A stretch of 64,000 nucleotides of DNA from JBEKCP01 sp049509515. GTDB taxonomy: Bacteria; Planctomycetota; Planctomycetia; Pirellulales; Thermoguttaceae. Made by a program: the position numbers and the translations under genes. The stretch lies in contig JBEKZV010000008.1 in NCBI GenBank assembly GCA_049509515.1, positions 47,917-111,916 on the forward strand. The letters are read 5' to 3'. This document shows positions 1 through 7,922 of this stretch, piece after piece (position 1 is the stretch's first letter; every line of letters begins with the position of its first letter). The notes below the pieces were generated by a model. That model was given only the letters and a program-made list of their open reading frames with translations. It had not been told where the DNA came from and did no database searches.

Positions 1-243
1 GATGAACCCGGCCAGGTGCGGCTTGTGGCTCTCGACGTCCTCGCTGTTGGTGCCGTAGTTGCCGATCTCCGGGTAGGTCATCGTGACGATCTGTCCCCGG
101 TAGCTGGGATCGGTCAGGATTTCCTGGTAGCCGGTCATCGAGGTGTTGAAGCACACCTCGCCGTCGACCTCGCCCAGGGCGCCGAAGGCCGTGCCGAGGA
201 AGACCGTGCCGTCTTCGAGGGCCAGTTTTGCGGGTTGCGTCAT
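1..243 (-). CDS. carA: carbamoyl-phosphate synthase small subunit, N-terminal part (runs off left edge)
   Basis: Small, glutamine-hydrolysing subunit of carbamoyl-phosphate synthase, which supplies ammonia for carbamoyl phosphate in pyrimidine and arginine synthesis. Only the first 81 codons are in the window. They read as the CarA N-terminal domain: an opening ALEDGTVFLG, then FNTSMTGYQEILTDPSY and TYPEIGNYG, all strongly conserved in CarA. The class I amidotransferase domain with its catalytic Cys lies outside. The ATG at 243 is the natural start and the upstream 390 bp has no other gene. Identification is firm; completeness cannot be judged. Confidence 0.93.
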   Translation of the reverse strand, partial: MTQPAKLALEDGTVFLGTAFGALGEVDGEVCFNTSMTGYQEILTDPSYRGQIVTMTYPEIGNYGTNSEDVESHKPHLAGFI

Positions 244-351
244 GGCGCGTGTTTCCCACGATCCATATTTTGTTGCCAACGGTTCAGAATCACACGGGCC
301 TTACCCCACGGCTGCGCTTTACACCCTTTCCAACCGCGCAATGTATAAAGT

Positions 352-482
352 CCGCCACCGGCTCGGCCCGATAGCAGATAGTAAGGGCCGTGGGTCATTG
401 ACGGGCGGACCTTTGCGTCCGTCGCGTCTAGCCGGCCCGAGGTGAGGGTTCCTGTACCGGCGAGCAGGAACCCTCATTTTTT
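352..482 (+). ncRNA. candidate small RNA upstream of carA, ending in an intrinsic terminator
   Basis: This non-coding stretch lies between carA and the protease gene, both on the minus strand. It ends on the plus strand in a perfect 12-bp hairpin followed by six T. A plus-strand terminator with no plus-strand protein gene before it suggests a short independent transcript. The sequence before it can fold: an outer stem pairing tccgcc near 352 with ggcgga near 410, and an inner ggccc/gggcc stem with a 15-nt loop. It could instead be part of an antisense leader for carA. Promoter and 5' end are not certain; the start given is the base of the outer stem. Confidence 0.3.
443..482 (+). terminator. 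intrinsic (Rho-independent) terminator
   Basis: Perfect 12-bp stem tgagggttcctg (443-454) / caggaaccctca (465-476) with a 10-nt loop, followed by TTTTTT at 477-482. The T tract is on the plus strand only, so it ends a plus-strand transcript, although both flanking protein genes are on the minus strand. It is the cleanest intrinsic terminator I see in the window. Confidence 0.75.
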
Positions 483-491
483 GCGCAAGGG

Positions 492-587
492 CCAAAAAAG
501 GGGGCAGGCACCTCTTGCCGGAACGGCCCGGAGGCGGGCACCATGCTTGCATGGTCGTCGCACAAAAGGTGCCTGACCCCTTTTTCC
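492..587. repeat. REPIN-like palindromic repeat, copy 1
   Basis: About 95 bp with imperfect inverted ends: ccaaaaaagggggcaggcac on the left and gtgcctgacccctttttcc on the right. The core TTGCCGGAACGGCCCG is shared exactly with a second element at 29839-29917. The AAAAAGGGG(A/T)CAGGCACC-type ends match REP/REPIN elements that are mobilised in trans by RAYT (IS200-like) transposases. No such transposase is in this window. Confidence 0.6.
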
Positions 588-633
588 ACCAATGTATTGT
601 ACCCGCCCGGCGTGCCGGCCGGTAGCTGCCGGG

Positions 634-1671
634 CTATCCGGCGGCTGCGCCGACCAGGCGAATGCCGTGGAACAGGAGGGCCAGGATCCCGATGGCGGCC
701 AGAATCGTCTTGATCTGCTCCAGGTGGCTGGGCAGTGGCGGCTGTGGCTGTGGGGCGGCATCAGGGGGGCAAGAGGCCGCAACCGAGGGGTTGGACTGGC
801 AAGTCACAGGGGGGGGTGTCGTGGGAGACCAGGCCCGCGGTGAAACGGCCACGCCCTCGGCCGGCGATGAGCCGGCCGTGGCGGCGGCCGCGGGCTGCGG
901 TCTATCGCCGGGAGGCGAGGACATCGCAGGGACGTTGCCGGCCGCCGCCGGTCCGGCGGTTATTGCGCTCGGGGGGGGCCCGCGGTAAGGCGGCGGGGCT
1001 TGGGCGACCATTGTCGGGCTGGTTGGGAGCCGCTGGAACTCGTCGCCCACGGAGACTAAGAAGACCCTTACCCGGCCGCAGTAGCTGCCCATAGTCTTTC
1101 CAAAGCCGGTCCCGAACAGGACGCCGGCCAGCTCGCCTTGGCAGTTGAGGATCGGTCCGCCCGAGTCCCCCAGGCGGGCGCCGGCCTCCAGCTCGACCAT
1201 TTCGTTGGGGAGGTTTCTGCCTGGGGAAAGGTATTCCGTGCAGCGGCCCGCCACGGCCCGGTACGAGCCCGAGCCGTAGCCGGCAATCCACAGCCACTGG
1301 CCCGGTTGCGGCGGCTGGGTGGCCAGCGGGATGGGCTGCACGGCCGGCTTCCAGATGGCCAGCGCCGCCAGGTCCCAATCCCGGTCGGTCCGCAGCACCA
1401 CGGCGCCGGAGCGAAAACCATCGGGAAACTCGACGGCGACCGGGCCCACCGCATCCCGGACCACGTGCCAGTTGGTCACCACCAGACCGTGGCTGGCGTC
1501 TACGGCCACCAGCGCCCCCGAGCCCATCGAAAAACCATCGCGGTCCTGCGCAATCACCCGCACCACGGCAGGATGCGGCGGCTGGGACGGCTGCGGCGTA
1601 AATAGCGACGGCCAACCCAGGGCAGGGCCCGCCCAGCAGAGCACGACCGATATCGCCAACAGGCGTTTCAC
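634..1671 (-). CDS. secreted, membrane-anchored trypsin-like serine protease
   Basis: Predicted chymotrypsin-fold endopeptidase acting outside the cytoplasm. From the GTG at 1671 the protein (345 aa) opens with a signal peptide (KRLLAISVVLCWAGPALG). The triad is visible: His69 in TNWHV, Asp100 in DWDLAAL, and Ser170 in GDSGGP. After about residue 205 it becomes a Pro/Ala-rich linker and ends with a hydrophobic helix (KTILAAIGILALLFHGIRLV), probably a C-terminal membrane anchor. The frame stays open upstream to 1794, but that part is Arg-rich and would precede the signal peptide, so I prefer GTG 1671. The soluble domain resembles S1C/S1D trypsin-like proteases without a PDZ domain. Substrate unknown. 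Confidence 0.8.
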   Translation of the reverse strand: MKRLLAISVVLCWAGPALGWPSLFTPQPSQPPHPAVVRVIAQDRDGFSMGSGALVAVDASHGLVVTNWHVVRDAVGPVAVEFPDGFRSGAVVLRTDRDWDLAALAIWKPAVQPIPLATQPPQPGQWLWIAGYGSGSYRAVAGRCTEYLSPGRNLPNEMVELEAGARLGDSGGPILNCQGELAGVLFGTGFGKTMGSYCGRVRVFLVSVGDEFQRLPTSPTMVAQAPPPYRGPPPSAITAGPAAAGNVPAMSSPPGDRPQPAAAATAGSSPAEGVAVSPRAWSPTTPPPVTCQSNPSVAASCPPDAAPQPQPPLPSHLEQIKTILAAIGILALLFHGIRLVGAAAG

Positions 1672-1862
1672 GGCAGTTAGACGGAGTTGCACGGTCTTGG
1701 GAGTCTGCGCATTTGGTGAGCCCCGGGCGTCAGCCCGGGGAGGAAAAAGACGCTGCCGTCCTCTCCTTCTCTTCGGACATCGCCGCAGAGGCAATAAGCG
1801 TGTGACGCCGGGCTGCTACGGCCGGAGGGCCGGGAATCGGCGGAACATCCGGCACGGCCCTC

Positions 1863-1890
1863 TTGATCGCACCTCAGGGCTTACTACAAT
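1863..1890 (+). promoter_or_regulatory. sigma70-type promoter for the metal ABC operon
   Basis: TTGATC (1863-1868), a 16-bp spacer, then TACAAT (1885-1890). The start codon of the first transporter gene is at 1900, so transcription would begin only a few bases before ATG. The first gene could therefore be translated from a leaderless or nearly leaderless mRNA. No Shine-Dalgarno sequence precedes this ATG. Confidence 0.5.
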
Positions 1891-1899
1891 GCACGAGAA

Positions 1900-2907
1900 A
1901 TGAGCCAATCTGACGGCGCCACCGCCGAGCGGACCGGGGAAAACGATTCCCCAATCGTGGCCCGGGCCCCGTACTGGCCGTCCGGAACCCGCTGGGGAGC
2001 TTGGCTACTTGTGATGGGGCTGGCCGCCGCCGTGGTTTGGAGCACCGCTGCCCTGATTCAGGGTTGGGTCCCCAAGGCCCACGGGCGTGGGGCCGGGGCC
2101 GGCGGACGCCTGGAGGTCTTCGCCGGCATCCCGCCGTTGGCTTGGTTGGTCGAGCGGATCGGCGGCAGCCAAGTCGACGTCGGCGTGCTGGTCCAGCCCG
2201 GCCAAGACCCGCACGTCTTCGAGCCGACGCCGCGGCAAGTGATGGCGCTGGGCCGGGCCCGGCTGTTCTTCAAGATCGGCATGCCCTTCGAGAACGAATT
2301 GGTCGAGCGGATCGCCGCCCACCACGCCGGGCTGACCGTGGTCGATGCGACCCAAGGCATCGTGAAGCGGGCGGGGGTCGACGAGGACGAGGCAGGCCAG
2401 CCCGATCCGCACGTCTGGCTCGCCCCGCGGCAGTTGCGAATCATGGCGGGCAACGTGGCCGAGGCCCTCGCCCGGGCGGACGCGGCCCATGCGGGCGACT
2501 ACCGGCGCCGCGCGGCGGCCGTCGCGGCGGAGCTGGATGCCCTGGACGCCCGTATCGCCCGCCGCCTGGCCCCCCTCGGCGGACAGCGGTTCTACGTCTT
2601 TCATCCGGCCTTCGGGTATTTCGCCGATGCCTACGGGCTGGTCCAGGAGTCGGTCGAGGTGGAGGGCAAATCGCCCACCCCCAGGCAGCTCCAGGCCCTG
2701 GTCCGCCAGGCCCGCGCCGACGGCGTGCGGATCATCTTCCTCCAGCCGCAGTTCGATCCCCGTGCCGCCGAGGCGGTGGCCCGGGCGATCGGCGGCTCGG
2801 TGGTGCCGATGGACTCGCTGGCCAAGGACGTGCCGCGGAACCTCGACGACATAACGGAGAAGATCGCCGCGGCGCTAAGGATGAAGGATGAAGGGTTGGG
2901 GTTGTGA
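1900..2907 (+). CDS. metal ABC transporter, periplasmic solute-binding protein (ZnuA/TroA family)
   Basis: Captures a divalent metal (Zn or Mn type) and hands it to the membrane permease. 335 aa. After a cytoplasmic start, an N-terminal hydrophobic segment (about 33-54) anchors or exports it, followed by the cluster A-I/TroA fold. The likely metal ligands are visible: His105 in DPHVFEP, His171 in DPHVWLAP, His235 in FHPAFGYF and Asp305. The His-rich loop typical of many ZnuA proteins is replaced by a short acidic stretch (DEDEAG), so the metal cannot be fixed from sequence. First gene of a three-gene transporter operon. Confidence 0.88.
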   Translation: MSQSDGATAERTGENDSPIVARAPYWPSGTRWGAWLLVMGLAAAVVWSTAALIQGWVPKAHGRGAGAGGRLEVFAGIPPLAWLVERIGGSQVDVGVLVQPGQDPHVFEPTPRQVMALGRARLFFKIGMPFENELVERIAAHHAGLTVVDATQGIVKRAGVDEDEAGQPDPHVWLAPRQLRIMAGNVAEALARADAAHAGDYRRRAAAVAAELDALDARIARRLAPLGGQRFYVFHPAFGYFADAYGLVQESVEVEGKSPTPRQLQALVRQARADGVRIIFLQPQFDPRAAEAVARAIGGSVVPMDSLAKDVPRNLDDITEKIAAALRMKDEGLGL

Positions 2908-2980
2908 AGTTTAGCGGGCGGGCTTGCCCGCCTTTCGTTGCGGCTGAAGCACAAGAGATCAAACAAAAGGGATATGCCTC

Positions 2981-3757
2981 ATGGCGCCGTCCGAGGAGCC
3001 GGTCGTCGAGTTCCGCGACGTGGGTTTCGCCTACGACGGCACGCCCGTGCTGCAGGGCGTGAATTTCGTGGTGCGGCGGAACGAGTCGCTCTCGATCGTC
3101 GGGCCCAACGGCGGCGGCAAGACGACCCTCTTGCGGCTGATCTTGGGGCAATTGCAGCCGTCGTCGGGCCAGGTGCGGGTGTTCGGCCAGCCGCCCGAGA
3201 CCGCCCGGCTGCGGATCGGCTACATGCCGCAGCACGCCAACTACGATCCCCTGTTTCCCGCCACCGTGATGGACGTGGTCTTGATGGGCCGGCTGGGGCG
3301 CGGGGGACTGCGGGGCCGCTTGGGCTGGTTCAGCCGCGGCGATCGCCGCGCCGCAATCGAGGCCCTCGCCCAGGTCCACCTCGAAGAGCTGGCCCGCCGG
3401 CCCTTCGCCGCGCTGTCCGGCGGACAGCGGCAGCGGGTGCTGGTGGCCCGCGCCCTGTGCTGCCAGCCGGAGCTGCTGCTCTTGGACGAGCCCACGGCCA
3501 GCGTGGATAGCCTGGTCGAGGCCCGGCTGTTCGACATCCTCCGCGAGCTGGGCCGCACGATGACGGTGCTCGTGGTCTCGCACGACCTGGGCTTCGTCGC
3601 CGACCTGGTGGAGAAGGTCATCTGCGTCAACCGGCAGGTGGTCGTCCATCCCACCAGCCAGATTACCGGCGAGCTGATTCGCGCGATCTACGGCGGCGAC
3701 GTCCGCATGGTCCGCCACAGCGACGTCCTCTGCCAGCGGGAGCACGTCCATGAGTGA
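2981..3757 (+). CDS. metal ABC transporter, ATP-binding protein
   Basis: ATPase subunit that powers metal import. 258 aa, the usual length. Walker A GPNGGGKTT at 41-49, signature LSGGQRQR, Walker B LLLLDEPTA, and switch His in VSHD are all intact. Most similar in architecture to ZnuC/TroB/MntA-type ATPases. It follows the binding-protein gene by 73 bp, and its stop overlaps the permease start by 8 bp, which points to translational coupling. Confidence 0.92.
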   Translation: MAPSEEPVVEFRDVGFAYDGTPVLQGVNFVVRRNESLSIVGPNGGGKTTLLRLILGQLQPSSGQVRVFGQPPETARLRIGYMPQHANYDPLFPATVMDVVLMGRLGRGGLRGRLGWFSRGDRRAAIEALAQVHLEELARRPFAALSGGQRQRVLVARALCCQPELLLLDEPTASVDSLVEARLFDILRELGRTMTVLVVSHDLGFVADLVEKVICVNRQVVVHPTSQITGELIRAIYGGDVRMVRHSDVLCQREHVHE

Positions 3758-4601
3758 GTTCCTCGACGCCCTCCGCGATCCGGACATCCCCATCCTCCGC
3801 GACGCCCTGTGGACCGGCCTGTTGGCAAGCGTGGCCCTGGGCATCATCGGCACGTACGTGGTTACGCGGCGGATCAGCTCGATCGCCGGCGCGATCTCGC
3901 ACAGCGTGCTGGGCGGCATCGGGGCCGCCCTGTACCTGCAAACCGTCGCCGGCTGGCGGTGGTGCGACCCGACCTACGGCGCCGTGGCCGCCGCCCTGCT
4001 CGCCGCCGTGATCATCGGCCTGGTGAGCCTCTACGCCAAGCAGCGCGAAGACACGGTCATCGGGGCCCTGTGGGCCGTGGGCATGGCGGTGGGCCTGCTG
4101 TTCTTCGCCAAGACCCCCGGCTACACCGACCCGATGAGCTACCTGTTCGGAAACATCCTCACGATCACCCGCGGGGACCTGTGGCGGGTGATCGTGCTGG
4201 ACGTGCTGGTAGTGGGATGCGCGGTGACCCTGTACAACAAGTTCTTCGCCGTCTGCTTCGACCAGGAGTTCGCCGACCTCCGCGGCGTGCGCGTCAAGGT
4301 CTACTACCTGCTCCTCTTGTGCCTGACTGCGCTGACCGTGGTACTCTTGGTCCGCGTGGTGGGCATCGTGATGGTCATCGCCATGCTCACGCTGCCGGCC
4401 GCGATTGCCGGGCATTTCGCCCGCCAGTTGTGGCAGATGATGATCCTCGCCGCGGCCGGGTGCATGCTCTTTACGACGGTTGGGCTGGCTGTCAGCTATC
4501 GTTTCGACGCCCCCAGCGGCCCGGTGATCATCCTCCTGGCCGCGGCGGTGTACCTGGCGGTCGTCCTCGGCCGCCGCTGGGGGCTGCGGCGCGGGACGTG
4601 A
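3750..4601 (+). CDS. metal ABC transporter, permease (ZnuB/TroC family)
   Basis: Membrane channel subunit. 283 aa with about eight hydrophobic helices. It has the ABC-3 family features RISSIAGAISHSVLGGIGAALYL near the N terminus (first helix pair) and REDTVIGALWAVGMAVGLLFF mid-protein. The start overlaps the ATPase gene by 8 bp. With the two genes before it, this makes a complete binding protein/ATPase/permease set. No metalloregulator gene is next to it. Confidence 0.92.
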   Translation: MSEFLDALRDPDIPILRDALWTGLLASVALGIIGTYVVTRRISSIAGAISHSVLGGIGAALYLQTVAGWRWCDPTYGAVAAALLAAVIIGLVSLYAKQREDTVIGALWAVGMAVGLLFFAKTPGYTDPMSYLFGNILTITRGDLWRVIVLDVLVVGCAVTLYNKFFAVCFDQEFADLRGVRVKVYYLLLLCLTALTVVLLVRVVGIVMVIAMLTLPAAIAGHFARQLWQMMILAAAGCMLFTTVGLAVSYRFDAPSGPVIILLAAAVYLAVVLGRRWGLRRGT

Positions 4602-4680
4602 CGAGGCCCCACGGCACGGTGCTAGCCGTACAATGCAGTGGCTAAGGTCTGGCGGAGAAAAACCTCGGAGGAAGTCGCCC

Positions 4681-4971
4681 ATGAATCACGGGGAACTCCT
4701 CAAGCGGATAATCAGCGATCCCAAAGTCCTTGGCGGTAAGCCCGTGGTCAAGGGCACGCGGCTATCAGTGGAGTTCATCGTGGGGCTCCTCGCGTGCGGC
4801 GCGACCGCCGAGCAGATCCTGGGCGAGTATACCAGTTTGTCACTCGATGATATCCGCGCTTGCCTGTTGTTCGCGTCGCGCCCCGGCGGGGGAGGAGATG
4901 ACGGCGCCCAAGCTGTCGCGTGCTGGCTACGACGAAAAGTAGCGCGGGGGCTGCTTAGCTGCGGTTCTTGA
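4681..4971 (+). CDS. DUF433 (VapB-type antitoxin-like) protein with frameshifted C terminus
   Basis: DUF433 proteins are small winged-HTH antitoxin-like proteins. The core reads normally: IISDPKVLGGKPVVKGTR, then VEFIVGLLACGATAEQIL and SLDDIRACLLFASR. After residue 62 the frame enters a Gly-rich then Cys/Arg-rich tail unlike the family. In the next frame a family-like ending (GEEMTAPKLSRAGYDEK, stop at 4942) is present, so one extra base in the GC run near 4880-4890 would explain the tail. I chose ATG 4681 because it opens the family N terminus; the frame also has an ATG at 4633. No DUF5615 toxin gene follows. Confidence 0.7.
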   Translation: MNHGELLKRIISDPKVLGGKPVVKGTRLSVEFIVGLLACGATAEQILGEYTSLSLDDIRACLLFASRPGGGGDDGAQAVACWLRRKVARGLLSCGS

Positions 4972-5047
4972 TGTCAGGCAAGCTGTTCGACCGATTCGTC
5001 GTGCTGGCCGAGCGGCAGGTGAGGTTCTGCCGGAGATGGCAGAAACG

Positions 5048-6310
5048 TCAATCGCCGTGGGAGGCGGCTTCCCGCCGGGCGGCAGGGTGGGCGAGGAACT
5101 TCGGCCCGCTGAGGGCGTGGCCCGCAGCCGGGCGCACACTTGCGCGTGCGGTGAAGAACGCCGCGATGCGATCCACCACCACCCGCTGTTGGGCGACCGT
5201 CAGCTCGGGGAAGATCGGCAGGGCCAGGACCTCGCGGGCCGCACGCTCGGTCTCGGGCAAAGCACCCTCCGCCAGGCCCAAGGGGCGGAAACACTCCTGC
5301 TGGTGGAGCCCCAGCGGATAGTAAATCTCCGTCCCGACGTGCGACTCCGTCAGCCACCCTCGGAGCGGGTCGCGGAGCCCGTCGGGAATGCGGACGACGT
5401 ACTGGTTCCAGACGTGCCGCTGCTCGGGCCGGGCCTCGGGCAGCCCCAGCACGCGGTCCAGCCCGGCCTCGGTCAACATGGCCGAGTACCGCTGGGCGTT
5501 GGCCTGCCGCATGGCGGTCCAGCGGTCGAGGTGGGGCAGCTTGACGCCGAGCACGGCGGCCTGGAAGGAATCCAGCCGGCTGTTGATGCCGATCGTCGAG
5601 TGGAAGTATCGCGGCCGCATGCCGTGGCCCCGCAGGAGCCGCAGGCGATCGGCCAGCTCGTCCGACTGCGTGGTGAGCATGCCGCCGTCGCCGGCGCCGC
5701 CGAGGTTCTTGGTAGGGTAGAAGCTGAAGCAGCCGACCTGGCCCATCGACCCCGCCCGGCAGCCGCGGAACTCCGCCCCGATGGCCTGGGCGGCGTCCTC
5801 CACCAGCGACACGCCGGCGGTCGCCGCGATCCGGCCCAGGGCGCCCATGTCGGCCGTCTGCCCGAAGAGGTGGACCGGCAGGATGGCCTTGGTGGCGGGG
5901 GTGATGAGCCGCTCAACGGCCTGCGGATCGAGGTTGAAGGTCCCAGGCTCGATGTCGGCGAAGACCGGCCGGGCCGCCAGCCGCGTCACGGCGGTGGCGG
6001 TGGCGAAGAACGTGAAGCTCGGCAGGATCACCTCGTCCCCCGGCCCGATCCCCAGGGCCATGAGGGCCAACAGGAGTGCGTCGCTCCCGGAGGCGCAGCC
6101 CACGGCGTGTTTGGCCTGGCAATACTCGGCCAGGTTCTTTTCGAGCTCGACGACTTCCGCCCCCAGGACGAATCCGCCCGAGTCGCAGACCCGGCCGAGG
6201 GCGGCGAGGATCTGGTCCTTCAAGGTGGCATGCTGGCGGGCCAGATCAAGCAGGGGGACGCCCTGGATCGGCCCATCTTGTCCATTTTGACCATGCGCGG
6301 CGGAAGTCAT
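5048..6310 (-). CDS. DegT/DnrJ/EryC1/StrS family PLP-dependent aminotransferase
   Basis: Sugar-type aminotransferase that transfers an amino group from glutamate to a keto sugar nucleotide, as in lipopolysaccharide or exopolysaccharide sugar synthesis. 420 aa. Family landmarks: GCASGSDALLLALMALGIGPGD, then LPSFTFFATATAV, EDAAQAIGAEF with the PLP-ring aspartate, and Lys201 in SFYPTKNLGG as Schiff base. The last 30 residues are Ala/Arg-rich and extend past the usual end. It stands alone: upstream is a 346-bp spacer and downstream the DUF433 gene on the other strand, so its sugar substrate is unknown. Confidence 0.9.
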   Translation of the reverse strand: MTSAAHGQNGQDGPIQGVPLLDLARQHATLKDQILAALGRVCDSGGFVLGAEVVELEKNLAEYCQAKHAVGCASGSDALLLALMALGIGPGDEVILPSFTFFATATAVTRLAARPVFADIEPGTFNLDPQAVERLITPATKAILPVHLFGQTADMGALGRIAATAGVSLVEDAAQAIGAEFRGCRAGSMGQVGCFSFYPTKNLGGAGDGGMLTTQSDELADRLRLLRGHGMRPRYFHSTIGINSRLDSFQAAVLGVKLPHLDRWTAMRQANAQRYSAMLTEAGLDRVLGLPEARPEQRHVWNQYVVRIPDGLRDPLRGWLTESHVGTEIYYPLGLHQQECFRPLGLAEGALPETERAAREVLALPIFPELTVAQQRVVVDRIAAFFTARASVRPAAGHALSGPKFLAHPAARREAASHGD

Positions 6311-6656
6311 GCTCGGTGCTCCCCATCATTGTGGCAACGCCCCCCCCGGACCGCCGGCGCGGGCGGGGTGGAAGGGTGGGGCACCTTACCCGTTCACGGC
6401 CGGTGGGTCAACAGCAGACGAGCAGTTTGCGCCCCAGGGAATCGGCGGATGGGCGGTCGGGGTACCCCGGTCTACCCCGGGGCATCCCGGGCACCCGCGC
6501 AGCGGGGCGGCGGGCCATGTGTGCGGGCCAAGGGTCTGCCGGGAAACTCCGCGCAAAGCTGCCGGGGGCCGGGACTATCGCACTTTTCCACCACGCCCGA
6601 CCGGCCTACAATGACTCCATGTCCTGGTCCAGGCATCTCCCGCAGCGGCTCTTCTC
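6311..6656. other. 346-bp divergent spacer between aminotransferase and queC
   Basis: No supported gene. It should hold the promoters of both divergent genes. A TACAAT box at 6607-6612 on the plus strand could be a -10 element for queC, but I see no good -35 partner. Start-to-start distance is large for this genome and the sequence is GC-rich without obvious hairpins. Confidence 0.4.
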
Positions 6657-7334
6657 ATGATGCCCGCCGAGTTGGACGCGACGATCGGTGTGCTCCTGAG
6701 CGGCGGCCTGGACAGCGCGATCCTCGTGGGGCATCTATTGGGCCAGGGGCGGCGGGTGCAGCCGTTCTACGTCCGTTCGCACCTGGTTTGGGAGCGGCGC
6801 GAGCTGGCGGCGGCCCGGCAGTTCCTCTCGGCCCTGGCCGCCCCGCGGCTGGCGGCGCTGGTGGTCTTCGACATGCCGATGGGCGACGTGTACGGGGACC
6901 ATTGGAGCCTGACGGGCCGAGGGGTGCCCGACGCCGCCAGTCCCGACACCACCGTCTATCTTCCCGGCCGCAACGCCCTGCTCTTGTTGAAGCCGGCCCT
7001 GTGGTGCCGCCTGCACGGGATCGAGCAATTGGCACTGGCGGTGCTCGGCTCGAATCCGTTCGGCGACGCCACGCCGGAGTTCTTTGCCGCGCTGGAGTCG
7101 GTCGTGGCCCGGGCCACCGGCGGCAACGTCCGCACGCTGCGGCCCTTCGCCGAGTTCCAGAAGCGGCAGGTCCTCGCGCTAGGCCGGGCGCTGCCCGTGG
7201 AGTTGACGTTCTCCTGCATTGCGCCGGCCGGCGAGCTGCACTGCGGGCGGTGCAACAAGTGCGCCGAGCGCATGGCGGCCTTCCATGCCGCCGGCATCCC
7301 CGACCCGACCGTCTACGCCAAGGAGAGGGATTAG
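6657..7334 (+). CDS. queC: 7-cyano-7-deazaguanine synthase (QueC)
   Basis: Converts 7-carboxy-7-deazaguanine to preQ0 with ATP and ammonia, in queuosine synthesis. 225 aa. The PP-loop SGGLDS sits at residues 15-20. The zinc site is formed by Cys187, Cys196, Cys199 and Cys202 (HCGRCNKC). PGRN and the GSN segment match QueC. ATG 6657 is followed directly by a second ATG, either of which could be used. It is 55 bp upstream of queD; queE and folE are not in the window. Confidence 0.9.
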   Translation: MMPAELDATIGVLLSGGLDSAILVGHLLGQGRRVQPFYVRSHLVWERRELAAARQFLSALAAPRLAALVVFDMPMGDVYGDHWSLTGRGVPDAASPDTTVYLPGRNALLLLKPALWCRLHGIEQLALAVLGSNPFGDATPEFFAALESVVARATGGNVRTLRPFAEFQKRQVLALGRALPVELTFSCIAPAGELHCGRCNKCAERMAAFHAAGIPDPTVYAKERD

Positions 7335-7383
7335 GGATTAGGGATTGGGGATTGGGGACTGGGGATTGGGGATTGGGGATTAG
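7327..7383 (+). repeat. heptameric tandem repeat, GGGGATT type
   Basis: About eight tandem 7-bp units (GGGATTA/GGGGATT/GGGGACT) fill the queC-queD spacer. The word matches the CCCCA(A/G)T heptamers known as STRR sequences in heterocystous cyanobacteria, read on the other strand. Runs of four G every seven bases could fold into a G-quadruplex in the coding strand of the mRNA between the two genes. Confidence 0.8.
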
Positions 7384-7389
7384 ATTGCC

Positions 7390-7791
7390 ATGTTCCGCGT
7401 ATCCCGCCAGCTCGAATTCTGTTACGGCCACCGGCTGTTGGACTACGAGGGCAAGTGCCGGCACTTGCACGGCCACAACGGCACGGTGCAGATCACGCTC
7501 CAGGCGGCCCGGCTCGACCGCCGCTCGATGGTGCTGGACTTCGGCGACATCAAGACCGCGCTGGCCCGCTGGATCGACGAGAACCTGGACCACCGCATGA
7601 TCCTGTGCCGGCGGGACCCGGCGGTGAGCGTGCTCCAGGGGCTGGGCGAGCCGCTGTACCTGATGGATGAGAACCCGACGGCGGAGAACATCGCCAAGCT
7701 GCTGTTCGACATGGCCGTGGCGCAAGGCTTCCCGGTGGTCGAGGTGCGGTTCTGGGAGACGCCGCGGTGCTCGGCCGACTACGCGCCGTAG
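7390..7791 (+). CDS. queD: 6-carboxy-5,6,7,8-tetrahydropterin synthase (QueD)
   Basis: Converts dihydroneopterin triphosphate to 6-carboxytetrahydropterin, an early queuosine/7-deazaguanine step. 133 aa, T-fold. Zinc ligands His14, His27 and His29 are visible, with the QueD-type catalytic Cys23 four residues before the HGH motif (KCRHLHGHNG). The later family segment LDHRMIL and ENPTAENIA are also present. Probably co-transcribed with queC through the repeat-filled spacer. Belongs to QueD rather than eukaryotic PTPS because of the CxxxHGH arrangement. Confidence 0.9.
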   Translation: MFRVSRQLEFCYGHRLLDYEGKCRHLHGHNGTVQITLQAARLDRRSMVLDFGDIKTALARWIDENLDHRMILCRRDPAVSVLQGLGEPLYLMDENPTAENIAKLLFDMAVAQGFPVVEVRFWETPRCSADYAP

Positions 7792-7922
7792 ACGAGTTTC
7801 CCGGGCCGTCTCGCGGGGGGGCACCGGCGGCTGTTAGCCGCCGGCTGTCGCCCCCCTTCCGACCTCCGCCTTCCCGGCGACCTATACTTGCCGGGGGACA
7901 TCATCCTCGGGAGTCGCTGCCC

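Noticed and set aside
6657..7791. queC-queD as part of a 7-deazaguanine DNA-modification (dpd) system
   Set aside because: No dpd or TGT-like DNA transglycosylase or partner genes nearby; plain queuosine synthesis explains them.
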